From assembly GCA_001931875.2 (NCBI GenBank), contig MSJH02000006.1, positions 1 through 31,437 on the forward strand: a stretch of 31,437 bases of DNA. The letters are read 5' to 3'. The notes under the pieces are model-generated. The model did not search any database. It was not told the origin of the DNA and was given only the letters and a program-made list of their open reading frames with translations. The translations under genes were made by a program, and so were the position numbers. Each line of letters starts with the position of its first letter. Position 1 is the stretch's first letter. This document shows positions 1 through 9,819 of the stretch, piece by piece. The stretch comes from Byssochlamys sp. IMV 00236. Lineage: Eukaryota; Ascomycota; Eurotiomycetes; Eurotiales; Thermoascaceae.

Positions 1-31
1 GTTTGTGGTGGGTTTCGCAGGACAACCAGCG

Positions 32-52
32 AAAAAAAAAAAAAAAAAAAAA
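32..52. repeat. Poly-A run (21 A)
   Basis: An uninterrupted run of 21 adenines lies about 70 bp before the first ATG of the coiled-coil fragment. It is a simple low-complexity tract. Poly(dA:dT) tracts of this kind often sit in nucleosome-depleted promoters, but that role is inferred only from position. Confidence 0.8.
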
Positions 53-120
53 GAAGTGAAGAGCAGCACACTGTGTTGATTACGTGGTTGCCTATTCCGT
101 GGTAGAACAACTCGAAGAAA

Positions 121-730
121 ATGTCTAACAGTGCAAATCCTTCACTAGAAGCATCCTCTTTAATGAAATGGATACGAAAGAAGACCTTTTGAAGAACTGC
201 AGCTGCTCTTTTCTCCTCGTCCTCCTACTTTTGTTGCTCAGCAAGAAAAACTTTGTGTTCCAAATGAAGGTCAAGACCTTCTTTGCCATGAGCTGTTAGA
301 AAGTGAGGACAAACACGCTTATGCCTTACTCGTCAAGTATAATGACACGATCAAGCAATTGAAGGACAATGCAGAAAGGTTAGATAATCTGGTGAGCGTC
401 TTAGCGCAATCTATATCAATTTTAGAAAGCGTCTGTTCTGTACTGTCGTCAGAAATTAAAGCGTGCTCGGCATGACGCTGTACATTTAAAATCAAAGGAA
501 TCTTAAACCAAAACAGCAAGACTTGGACGGGTAAATCTTGAATCTATGTGCCCAGTAAGAACGACATGGTGTTTTACAACCAAGAACGAACATCTTCTTC
601 GCGAGCTCCCCGAGACCATTCACTATTCGTGACGAGCTTGATGGAACCCAGCAAACATCATCAAGAAACAGATGCAAGCTGCAGTGGTAGCTTCAGCACG
701 ACTGATTTCCCCGGGAAATCACTTCCCTAG
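121..730 (+). pseudogene. Coiled-coil protein gene, frame unresolved or decayed
   Basis: An ATG at 121 opens a short frame (MSNSANPSLEASSLMKW...) that stops at 190-192. From about 170 a different frame carries a coherent helical, heptad-like sequence that includes LLVKYNDTIKQLKDNAERLD. It runs to a stop near 474. Further protein-like pieces follow: one encoding HLLRELPETIHY around 590-625, and one encoding AAVVASARLISPGNHFPR up to about 730. No combination of normal-length introns that I tried joins these pieces. A 34-nt GT...AG segment near 394-427 would restore a longer frame, but it is shorter than the other introns in the window. The product would be a small coiled-coil protein, possibly a subunit of a tethering or kinetochore-type complex. 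I do not recognise the family. It is either a real multi-exon gene that I could not splice or a decaying one. Confidence 0.35.
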
Positions 731-914
731 ATAGGCGTTTCCTTCTATGGCTTGAAAACTTACCCTTGATCCCAAAAGAAGTTTTTTAATCTTCATTACT
801 GACCTTTTGATCGCGTCCAGATGGGCCATTTATTGTGCTCAACAGGACATTATATTCAATAAATCTGTTATCTTTACTTCCATTTCTGAAAGCGCAAAGT
901 TGAGTTTGACCGAC

Positions 915-960
915 CAGCGACCTCGATTTTGATTGGTCAGCGACATCAATTTTGACTGGC
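915..960. promoter_or_regulatory. Tandem 23-bp imperfect repeat with inverted CCAAT, upstream of ARL5
   Basis: Two adjacent 23-bp units (915-937 and 938-960) match at 19 of 23 positions, and both begin CAGCGAC. The first carries ATTGG, which is CCAAT on the other strand. The second has ACTGG at that place. The pair ends 49 bp before the ARL5 start codon at 1010. It is a plausible duplicated upstream element. No factor can be named from sequence alone. Confidence 0.4.
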
Positions 961-1009
961 TGCTTGTTGGAAGCATTGTAAAAGAGTTTACTTTTTATAT
1001 ATTGTACAT

Positions 1010-1882
1010 ATGGGAATTGTATTTAGTAACTTATGGAGTCGTCTATTCTCAAAGGCTCCAATCAAGATAATCATCGTAGGCTTAGATAATGCTGGTAAAA
1101 CAACAATATTATATAAACTGTGAGTATTAGCATAAGAGATGTAGCCATACTCATTTGTTTATTTCAGCTTGATGAATCAAGTGGTTACGACAACACCTAC
1201 CATTGGGAGCAATGTAGAAGAAATAGAATATAAAAACCTAAAATTCTTAATGTGGGTCAGTAAATGAATTACAGGAGAGATCTGGAGCATAACATTGACA
1301 TGTTTGAAAAGGATATTGGAGGACAAGAGTCACTGCGAAGTACTTGGAAGACATATTATATAGATACAAAAGTGTGCTCAGCATTTATATAATTAAGGCT
1401 TTTAGCTGACCATGTTTGCATAGGCAGTCATCATGGTCATTGATAGTACAGATCTAAATCGACTTCATCTAGCCGAACAAGAATTGCACCAAATGATGGA
1501 AAGTGACGTAAGTAAAAATAGACCTAAATAGATTATAAAGGAGTGATATCAACAATATGATACAGCAATTACAAAACGCTAGTTTGCTTGTATTTGCAAA
1601 TAAGCAGGATGTCAAAGGGGCTTTAGGCGCCGCAAAAATCTCAGAGGCACTGGGTTTAAGCAAATTGAAAGATAGACAGTGGCATATTCAGGTAACATAC
1701 TTCATAAGGAGAATAATAGATCTGTAACTGATCAGTTTCTGCATTAGGCATGTTCTGCCTTGTCAGGAGAAGGGTAATTATAAGAAAGAAAAAAAGAGGG
1801 GAGAAAACATGTATTTACTTTAACTTTTATTAGACTATATGAAGGATTAGATTGGGTTGTACTTCAATTAAGTGGTTCATAA
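1010..1882 (+). CDS. ARL5: ADP-ribosylation factor-like GTPase 5 (ARL5)
   Basis: Small Arf-family GTPase acting at the trans-Golgi. In animals ARL5 recruits the GARP tether for endosome-to-Golgi retrieval. Seven exons join in phase: 1010-1119, 1168-1255, 1312-1371, 1424-1507, 1566-1691, 1748-1773 and 1834-1882, giving 180 aa, the usual family length. Visible features are Gly2 after the initiator Met (myristoylation site), the P-loop GLDNAGKT at residues 24-31, switch I with [18 protein letters not shown] at 66-73, the NKQD guanine-specificity motif at 126-129, and CSALSGEG near the C-terminus. The SNVEE and LMWDIGGQES wording is typical of ARL5 rather than Arf1 or ARL1. Exon 6 is only 26 nt. 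Nothing appears broken. Confidence 0.95.
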
Positions 1883-2447
1883 ACCAAAGTGTTTACTATG
1901 ATAACAAGCGTTTTCTCCTTCCCCCTTTTTTAATGCTCCTTTCTTTATATCCTTTTGGAAATATCAAGATCAGATCAAGGAAGTTTGAATATAGAAAGGA
2001 AATATCGTCTTCTGCTAGTCTTTCCAAGTTTGTTCATAATGAATTTTAAGAAAAGGAAATAGTTCTTTTATACATTTAATAATTATGCGTCTTGTAAAAT
2101 TTATATTTAATGACTCCCTTTTAGAATAAGGACGTTTTTAGTAAGGGTGAAATAAGCTTTCTCTTAATGATAACACACAGCTTGGAGATGAAGTCGTATT
2201 GTCTTTTTGACGAGCAACTTTTGTAAAATTTAGTTAGAGGCTAGGTCAATTTAAAGAATGTGATGAAGAATGGGCCTTTACGAGGCAAACAATCCAACAC
2301 ACTGGAAACCAACCTAGCACTCCGCCTCCTTGTCTCATTCCCCTAAGATATATTTTCCTAACCAAAAAAATGGCTCTTATTGTATAATGATAAATTATTC
2401 GTTAAATGCCAATAAAGTCCTACTCTTCTTTCTCTTTTTAGTTATCA
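1883..2447. other. Intergenic stretch between ARL5 and the CotH gene
   Basis: About 565 bp of AT-rich sequence. It should contain the ARL5 3' UTR and the promoter of the next gene. A pyrimidine run ending in TTTTTAG at about 2424-2441 resembles a 3' splice site, so an unseen first exon of the CotH gene could lie here. No convincing coding sequence, RNA gene or repeat was seen. Confidence 0.5.
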
Positions 2448-4464
2448 ATGAACATAGTCATTCGTGGATTGCCACGACCTCTTTACTTATACCTAGGTAA
2501 ATTGACTATCATCTCCCATACGGTCGTTTTCTTATACACATAGACAATTAGTATTACTGCTATATATTCATCGTATCATCGCAGACACGCTCTACAGCGT
2601 CATCATCAATTCCCCTTCTACTGATGCTGCTGTTGTCATTGATGGGCAAGTCTATGTACTTTCTCCTTCTGGAAAGAGTAGCATCATATTCCAAGCTAAA
2701 GCACCAAGTGAAAAGCCCTATTATTATGCTAAATTAAAGAAAGGAACAAAGGAAATAGTGGAAAGAGAACGTTTTGTGAGATACCCCACGGCAAGAGCAT
2801 GGACGTTTAATGAATTTTACAATCGTAATTGGAACGCTAAAAAAGTTTTGAATTTTGAGACTGTAGATGGAATTGCGAAAAGCCATAATAGGCGTGATGA
2901 TAAAGACCTTCATATATCTGGCCAGATACCTACTATACATGTCCAAGCTGATCCAGTCAGTTTAATCTCTATGCATAAGCAATACCTTGAGGATGTTACG
3001 GTTATTGTAAATGTTACACACATCAGGTACATATTACCCCTCTCTCTATGTTGTCTAGCCAATTTATTTTACCATTTTGATAGTGCTACTAAAGTGAAAC
3101 ACTTTATGAACGTTGAATTTGGAATCAGCGGAAGAACATCAAGATACTTTAATAAGCTTCCCTACAAGATCAAGATTCCCAAAGAAGACTACAACTTAAG
3201 CGGATTTAGACACTTGAAATTACGTTCTGTAGCCAACGATCCTAGCTACATGCGAGAATACATCACAGCTAATATGTTGCATGCAGTCAACCAACCTACA
3301 ACAAGAGCATCTTATGTTAGGTAGCTTCACTATTTCGCTCCATTTCTACTTTGTTTTGAATAGTGTGTTCTAATCCATCTTATCTTAGACTTTTTATGAA
3401 TGAACAGCCTATTGGCCTTTATCTCCTTGTCGAAAAATATGACTCGACCTGGCTCGCCAACGAGTTTGACTCTAAAAGAAACGGACAATATAAAAACGGT
3501 ATCACTTATGAAGGACATGGTGGTAGAACAGAACACAACAGAGCAGACTTTTCCTTTAGGGGAGATGATCCCAGAGTTTTTGAAGAGAGCTCTTTTGATA
3601 TCGCAGAGGGCCCTAAAGATGGCAACAAAGATTTTGGAGAGTTGGTTGAATTTACAAGATTTATACGAGATCAACATTATTTACAGAGATCCACGAATTC
3701 TGTGGCAAAAGCTAGAGCAAGATATGAATGGGAAAAGCGCCTTGACGTAGAAGGCTTCTTGACAAAGTAAGCTCGCTTTACATAAATCCATATTTGACTA
3801 ATATACGGTTTTTGCTAGCATGGCTATGGAGTTTTTACTTGGATTTGCTGATGGATATACTGAAAATACAAACAACTTTTATCTGTACAAAGACCCTGAG
3901 CGAGGAAAATTCGTGTACATCCCTTGGGATTACGATTACACCTTGGGCAACGGTCCTTTTGATATGGATGCTATACTAGTGGGAGATTACATGAAGTTTG
4001 GTAGAATGACATCATTACCTTTGACATCTGCTATTCTACAAGTGCCAGAGTATCGTCAATTGCTAGAACACCACATTGACCTTATCGCAAGAAATCTTTT
4101 AAACACAACAACACTGTTCCCAATCATTGATTCCCTCGCTGCATTTATTTATGACGATGTTCTCTGGGATCAAAAGCTTCCTCGTATAGGAAAAGGACCA
4201 AGTTACATCACTGGTGGCCTTCACGCTTTCTTGGAAGGCAAAATTGATCAAGACGCCAGTCTTCCTTTCTGCACAAGTTTCTCTGTCGCTGTTGATTTTC
4301 TTGTACGTGTCAACCATCATGTGGACTTTAGATTAGCCGTAGAGGGCCATACAGGGTACAAGTCCTTACTTGGTGTAAAAGAATGGTTCAAGAGGAAGTT
4401 AACCAACTACTACAACAGAGTGGATTATATGCCTGGTGTCTTGAGGCAATTGATTCACATATAA
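2448..4464 (+). CDS. CotH-domain protein (spore-coat protein H / CotH kinase family)
   Basis: Five exons join in phase: 2448-2496, 2585-3026, 3084-3320, 3389-3766 and 3819-4464, for 583 aa. The order of conserved blocks is that of the CotH family: an N-terminal beta domain (SVIINSPSTDAAVVIDGQVY), a block around GFRHLKLRS, then VRLFMNEQPIGLYLLVEKYD, then GFADGYTENTNNFYLYKD and IPWDYDYTLG at residues 403-412, whose two Asp residues fit the metal/active-site region. CotH proteins are atypical protein kinases. Mucorales encode several, some of them cell-surface proteins that bind host receptors. This copy shows no C-terminal GPI-type tail. The 5' end is uncertain. The chosen start gives no signal peptide, but a hydrophobic stretch (LVLLLYIHRIIA followed by DTLYS) is encoded in frame just upstream of 2585. 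It would be a good signal peptide if a different first exon were used. Confidence 0.85.
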
Positions 4465-4746
4465 TAGTCATTGTTTTATTTTATTTATTGGCTTTTTTTA
4501 TTTCTTAATCTTTATAAACATATTCTTTTATTCCATAATACATCCTTTAATTCAAGATAGAATGTGTATATCCTTTGAATCGATGCTGAGATTTACATAG
4601 TGAAAGTAATTGTCATTTAATGTGAATGATTAATTTTTATTTTCAAAACAGAACATCAAACAAGAACTATTCGTTTACACAATTTAATATAGAAAAAGGG
4701 AAGGATACATGAACAGGCTTTTTTTTTTATACATCCACCATATCAG

Positions 4747-6805
4747 TTATTGAGGGCAAACAAAGCCTCCTGTTGCTGGTGCAGCAATCAGTGTAGGTTT
4801 ATAGCCTAGCCAATCCATTCCATAAAAGTGTAGTGTTATCCAAAAATGTAATGGCAAAGCTTCATGTTGACCAGGTGGTAAAGAGTCGTTTATATTGGGA
4901 GCGTACCTTGGAGAACACGCTTTTATAAGATCTACAAAGGTCGTATCGGTGGTGTCCCTTGCTTGGTAGTCCACGTGAATTGGTATTTGAATAATCGAAA
5001 TCGCTCCAGGAGCAAGGGTAATAGTATCTGGGTTAGGGTCATCATTATGTAACCCTTTTCCTATGACGAGTCCTGTAAGAGCATCCTTGGCTATCACTTG
5101 AACTCGTGTTAACTTGGTGGGCACACGGTTTTGTCGATTATCAACTGTTATATTCACTAGCCATTCGCTTTCGAATGCAACGTTACCGACCATTATACCT
5201 TGTTTCGTTTCAGTTATCTTGGGTGGAGAAGTCAATGATGCACCTTCAATACGCATTAATGGGGCATGTGGCCAGATGAAGTAAATAGTTAAAGTGATGA
5301 CAACCAGAAATATAAAAGTAAAAAACACGCATCCTTTTCTTCCGCACCCCTTCTTTCTCGAACGAGATCCATTGCTCTTATTGTACTTTTGTTTTTGGCT
5401 TGGTTGATTCCTTGATTGGCCACCACAACTGATGAAACAGCATCCTAACCAACATCCAGAAGGAGTTTCAAAGTCTTCATTTTCTTGTAGCTTGCGCTTC
5501 TTTGCATAAATCTCTGATTTATCATAGTGTCCATCCCTGTGATCCTCTCCAGCTCTGTCCTCCTGATCATCTTCATATGCCTCGTCTTCTCCATAATTCC
5601 GATAACTGTGCGCTTTCTCATAACCAAGTTCAATATCCGTATGCTCATCATATTCGCCTCCAGGACCAAAATGTGCAGATAAGCCATCACCTCGCGTGGC
5701 ATGGTAATCAGTGGGGTTTCCAAAGTAATCCTTTGAAAAAGCAGATCGAGTGTCATCAAAGGCCTCAGGCTTTTTATTCGATCCCATAAGTTGGTCATGA
5801 ATAAGTTTTTTCTTGTCCAGTATCTGCTGTTGCACCAAGGTATCTTGGCTGCCCCATGGCCTTCTTGGCTTATCGCTGTCGAGTGTGAAGCTTAGGACTG
5901 ATGATGGACGCAGATAAGCATCTAGGTTAAAGTGATGTGGGTCATCAAAGATGGATAATCTTTGTTGATTCGAATCAAGTGGATGTGCTATGTAACATTA
6001 GTGTTAAAACATACTTTATTGAGGGCGCTGTGTGATTAATAATAATACCTGAGGATGATTCATAGTTTGGTTCATTGTCATTATAATGTGTAGGAATATC
6101 TGAGCTCTTTATAGAAGGTACAGAGAGCTTTTCACCTGTAGGCGTAGGACTGCGAATACTAGGAGCTTTCATAAAGGTCTCTGCAATAGACAGTTTTCCT
6201 GCCCCAGGATCTGGAGTGGGGCAAAGGGAGGACAAGGTTGCTGTATGAAGCGTTCTTCCAGAAAAGGAGGACATCGATCTCTCTCTGTATTGTTGAGCAT
6301 AGGTACTTAGGGACGAATCAGATGGTGAGCTTATACTCGCATTCATAAAACGTTCAGCGACTGAAAGTTTGCCGCTACTGCCTACTGCAGGCAAATCGGA
6401 TAAGCTTGAATTGTGCAGGTCTAGAGATTTTGTAGTCATTGTTGGCGATACAGCACGATGATGAGCTCTGGTATCTGGCACAAGCTGAGAAGTAGACGAA
6501 GAGTGTCCAGATGCCATGAACCGTTCGGCTATTGACAGACGTGGAACGTTGCTTACGGCAGGCGCTGATGGCCTTCGATTATCCTGATGTACTTGAGGTA
6601 TGCCGGAACATAATGAACGTGAACGCCTTTTATGTGTGTTGCGCATATGGGCATTGGCTAGGCCAGGTCGATTACTTGAAGGGTTTGTTGGTGTTGTGTA
6701 TTTTTCTGATGTTTTACGATACGAAGGTCGTCGCTTTGATCTACCACTACTTGATTGACTGTCAAGTCCAGTGCTTAGCGTACTGCGCATTTGTGTAGCA
6801 ACCAT
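4747..6805 (-). CDS. One-pass membrane protein with repeated LSIAERFM motifs and an LEA2-like outer domain
   Basis: Two exons (6805-6049 and 5987-4747) join in phase to give 665 aa. Residues 1 to about 300 are Ser/Pro-rich and probably disordered. They contain a motif repeated at residues 89-97 (RLSIAERFM), 146-154 (KLSVAERFM) and 204-212 (KLSIAETFM), with partial copies at 226 (KLSVPSI) and 262 (RLSIFDD). An acidic Asp/Glu/Tyr-rich stretch follows, then a Cys cluster (CWLGCCFISC, about 431-440) that could be palmitoylated, a basic patch, and one transmembrane helix at about 472-492. The last 170 residues look like a beta-sandwich of the LEA2/Tag1 kind. Orientation is probably N-terminus in the cytosol and C-terminus outside or lumenal. 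I do not recognise a characterised homologue and assign no function. It converges on the CotH gene with 282 bp between stop codons. Confidence 0.8.
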
Positions 6806-7089
6806 GGAATTATTTTATATGAAAAAAAATATAGTATATTACAGATATGTATCAGATGCTGTTTTCTATCAGCAAAGAAGGTAAAGGAAGAAAGAAGGCG
6901 GTGTTAGGGGTTGAACGACTAATTTCTTTAAGCTTTTGTTTAAGGAGAAAGTTACAAAACACGCATTTTGCTTTTCTCCCCTTTCTCAAGTCTATCGACT
7001 CACTCCCTCTCTGTTCTTACTCCCCCTTTGTTGTCTTTAGAGTTATTATTTTTATTCAACGCATTCAGTTTACATGTCAATAATGATAA
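6806..7089. other. 5' region of the - strand membrane-protein gene
   Basis: AT-rich upstream sequence of the gene starting at 6805 (-), with pyrimidine tracts. A 78-codon open frame on + (6847-7083) has no recognisable content and is treated as chance. Confidence 0.4.
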
Positions 7090-8090
7090 TTAACTCATAA
7101 CAATGACATCTAATATGTTCATCTTTGGACCTACATAAAGGGGAAGCTGCTTGACATAAGGGTGGGAAGAGTTTTTAGCCATGAAGCTAATGAATCTTAA
7201 TCCATTTTTAACAGCAACCGGCTCTTGAATTTTATTGGTCAAGCTATTTTAAGAAATTTAAGGCAATGGTTGAAAATGACGAGTGGTAGGTGATTTTTTC
7301 TGTCTATACAGACTATATGATCTCTTTTTATACCAACTGGATCCATGATTCCAGGTATATGAATTGTAGTGCTATTCAAGCCAACATAAACCCACCTATG
7401 ATCTCCGAATGACCATCCATTACTATTACAACAATGAAGATACTTGAATAGCAGCAGAAGCCATATTTCCTTAAAGAAATGTATCCAACTTTATGTAATC
7501 TAAGTAACAGCCAAGGTAAAGACTTTTATAAATATATGCTATTTTTTGGCGTCTATTATAGTCATTTGTGGCTTCCGAGTAAATAACGATCAATAGTATT
7601 TAAGAAAGCTCTCATATCAAAATTTTATGGAACAAAAACATAAAAAATTGCATACAACATATAAAACATTATACTAACATAATAAGGTTGCTTTATATGT
7701 CATCTCTCTACTGATCAAATAAACTCTTTATTAATAGGTTCTAGTCTATTTAGTTAATGTAGGCACAGACAATAAAAACACTTTAAGACCTCCTGAAAGT
7801 AATTCATTAAAGGTGCAGCTGTATTCACTGTTGGCAACTGCTTTAACCTGACGATTCAAAGAGTTACGTATATTGAGCTTTCCTTTACAGCTTTAGGTAC
7901 GTGATCAGTTTGAAAGTTACCCTATCGTCAATATAAGAGTCCATATAAAATAGCTTTATGACATTTCCAGTGTCAAAGAAAGGCTGTATTAAAAGTTGCC
8001 TAATTCTTTAAAAAGAAAGTATTTATTGTCCTCTAAAGAATCAAAGTAATGAGCAAACAATGGTATCGATTCAGAGCTTGCTTAGTCAGA
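7090..8090 (-). pseudogene. Probable decayed protein gene
   Basis: Reading the - strand from about 8090 down, stretches of plausible protein appear in shifting frames with stops between them. They include SFFDTGNVIKLFYMDSYIDD (about 7980-7915), a piece with VKAVANSEYSCTFNELLSGG (about 7850-7790), one with MRAFLNTIDRYLLGSHK (about 7615-7565), WSFGDHRWVYVGLNSTTIHI followed by PGIMDPVGIK (about 7415-7330), and a final clean piece, EPVAVKNGLRFISFMAKNSS onward, ending MNILDVIVMS and TAA at 7092-7090. Several inter-fragment gaps lack usable splice sites, and stops fall inside otherwise good blocks. That suggests decay rather than introns. The composition resembles fungal extracellular beta-sandwich (LEA2/Tag1-like) proteins such as the neighbour at 4747-6805. 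That resemblance is by eye only. Confidence 0.35.
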
Positions 8091-8312
8091 AAGATCCAGT
8101 CTATGGATTTCTCATTGACAGTAATTTACTTTACTATCAATAATGCTAGACTTGTTATATTTTTCATTTATGTTTATTTTTAGTGGCAAAAGTGCTTGTT
8201 GTACGACTGTACCCGTCTTGAAGAAATAATTAGAAGCCAACCAATCAAAACGACATCTATAATTATATTTCAAACTCCCAGTGTATCTTTTTCATTTCTT
8301 TTGTTCTTGAAC

Positions 8313-9369
8313 ATGAAGTTATTGTCAATAGCAACATGCTTGTTCACTTTAATGACAAGCTTGGCCTATGCTCAGAATACGGCAACAGATACGGCTACCA
8401 CATCGTCTACTATTGCTAAATACGGAAATTCATTTAAAAATCAGGGTGGCAATATCCTTCATGATAAAGTGAATGGTACCTAAACAAAATAATAATAACA
8501 ATACCATTCTAATACTTGGAGGTTAGTTTACATAATATTTTATGGCAACTGGTCTTCACCTCAAGCACAGCAAGAACAAGCGACCTTTATGCATTTTGTC
8601 GAAAACATTTCTATCAGCCCTTGGTTTAAGCTTTGTAACATATTTTATTTTTGGCTTTAAAATAACATCACTGACTTCTTTATTAGTAAATCAATACTTT
8701 GACAGTTCTGGAAGAACAGTTACTGGCCCACTTAATTTAGCAGCTGCAGTAAACGATGCCGGAAGTCAATCACTCAACTTGACAACAACCGCTCATAAAA
8801 AAATTATTGTTGATGCTGTCAATTCAGGATATCTTTCACCTATAAATCGTATCGATAGTAACGGTATCTATATCATCATGGGAGGACCTGACGTAAAGGA
8901 TGCCGAGTTCTGTACTGCCAATTGTGGATACAATAGCTATGATAATAATTTCCAGTATATGTTTATTGGTTATCCCGGAATATGTCCAAACAGGTACACA
9001 TACACTTAAAATAGACCCATCTTGACTCTTTCTAAATGAATACCCTCTCTTTTTTAAAGCTGTATGCCACAAGTTAATGTTAAGAGCTCACCAAACAATT
9101 CACCAGCTATGGATGCAGCCATCACTATATTCTCTCACGAACTTCAAGACATCCTGACAGATCCAAGAAACAATGCTTGGGTCATCCAAGACAATGGCTC
9201 CAATATCGAATTGGGTGATTTCTGCTCCGGCACAGGAACAGTATCCTACCAGTTTGGAAATATCACCCAAGAAAACAGCGGAAGTTACAACATAGAACTG
9301 GCTGGAAACAAATATCTTGTACAAACTATCTTTGATCTTGAGACTAAGCAATGCTCTCTTGGTAAATAA
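8313..9369 (+). CDS. Secreted EXORDIUM-like (phosphate-induced protein 1 family) protein
   Basis: Four exons (8313-8475, 8527-8634, 8687-8993, 9060-9369) join in phase for 295 aa. Residues 1-20 form a clean signal peptide (MKLLSIATCLFTLMTSLAYA). The mature protein follows the EXORDIUM layout: GGNILHDKVNVYIIFYGNW, matching the family's gap between a Gly-rich start and a NVYLIWYG-type strand, then SPWFKLLNQYFD, GIYIIMGGPDV, a paired-Cys segment FCTANCGYN, FIGYPGICPNSC, and a C-terminal KYLVQTIFDLETKQCS. Plant EXORDIUM proteins are apoplastic and linked to brassinosteroid and carbon-status growth control; their biochemical activity is unknown. The start at 8313 was chosen over the longer open frame from 8196 because it begins the signal peptide. 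It converges on the gene ending at 9820. Confidence 0.88.
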
Positions 9370-9819
9370 AGGGCACTTATACCCAGTCACCTTCACTTGT
9401 TAACAAAAAGAAGCAATGGATCATCTTTTTAAAAGAGAAAGACTTGAATAAAGAAATATCTACTTTCTCTTTACCATTCATTTTGTGTATAGAAGTGAAT
9501 ATCTCTCACAGGCTATCAACTGTAAGATAACTGATTGCCTGATTGCTTATCGCGTTAACTATTGAAGCACAAAAGAAAGTAATCTGAGTGCGTTTTATTC
9601 TAATGTTGAGATATGTTTATTAGCAAATATATATATATATATATATATATATACGTAAAGCAGGTATCAAGTCTTGAGCTATTGTAATAAATTACAAATT
9701 TACTGCATAGAGAGAAATCATAATGTTATTATTATTATCAATTACAAATTATTCAACATTCTAAAAATTGAACAAGCCAACAGGAGAAAAAAAAATAGAT
9801 TCATATTCTATATGTTATC
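9370..9819. other. Convergent intergenic region
   Basis: Lies between the stop codons of the EXORDIUM-like gene (+) and the multi-pass membrane protein gene (-). It should hold both 3' UTRs. Apart from an AT dinucleotide run at 9627-9652, nothing notable was seen. Confidence 0.6.
9627..9652. repeat. (AT)13 microsatellite
   Basis: A perfect 26-bp AT dinucleotide repeat in the convergent intergenic region. A run of the same length occurs in an intron at 29857-29882. Confidence 0.9.

Noticed and set aside
394..427. 34-nt GT...AG segment as an intron in the coiled-coil fragment
   Set aside because: It would extend the frame, but it is well below the roughly 45-nt minimum seen for every other intron here, so it is not accepted as the gene model.
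5502..5789. His/Pro-rich + strand open frame
   Set aside because: Antisense shadow of the acidic Asp/Glu/Tyr-rich stretch of the 665-aa membrane protein.
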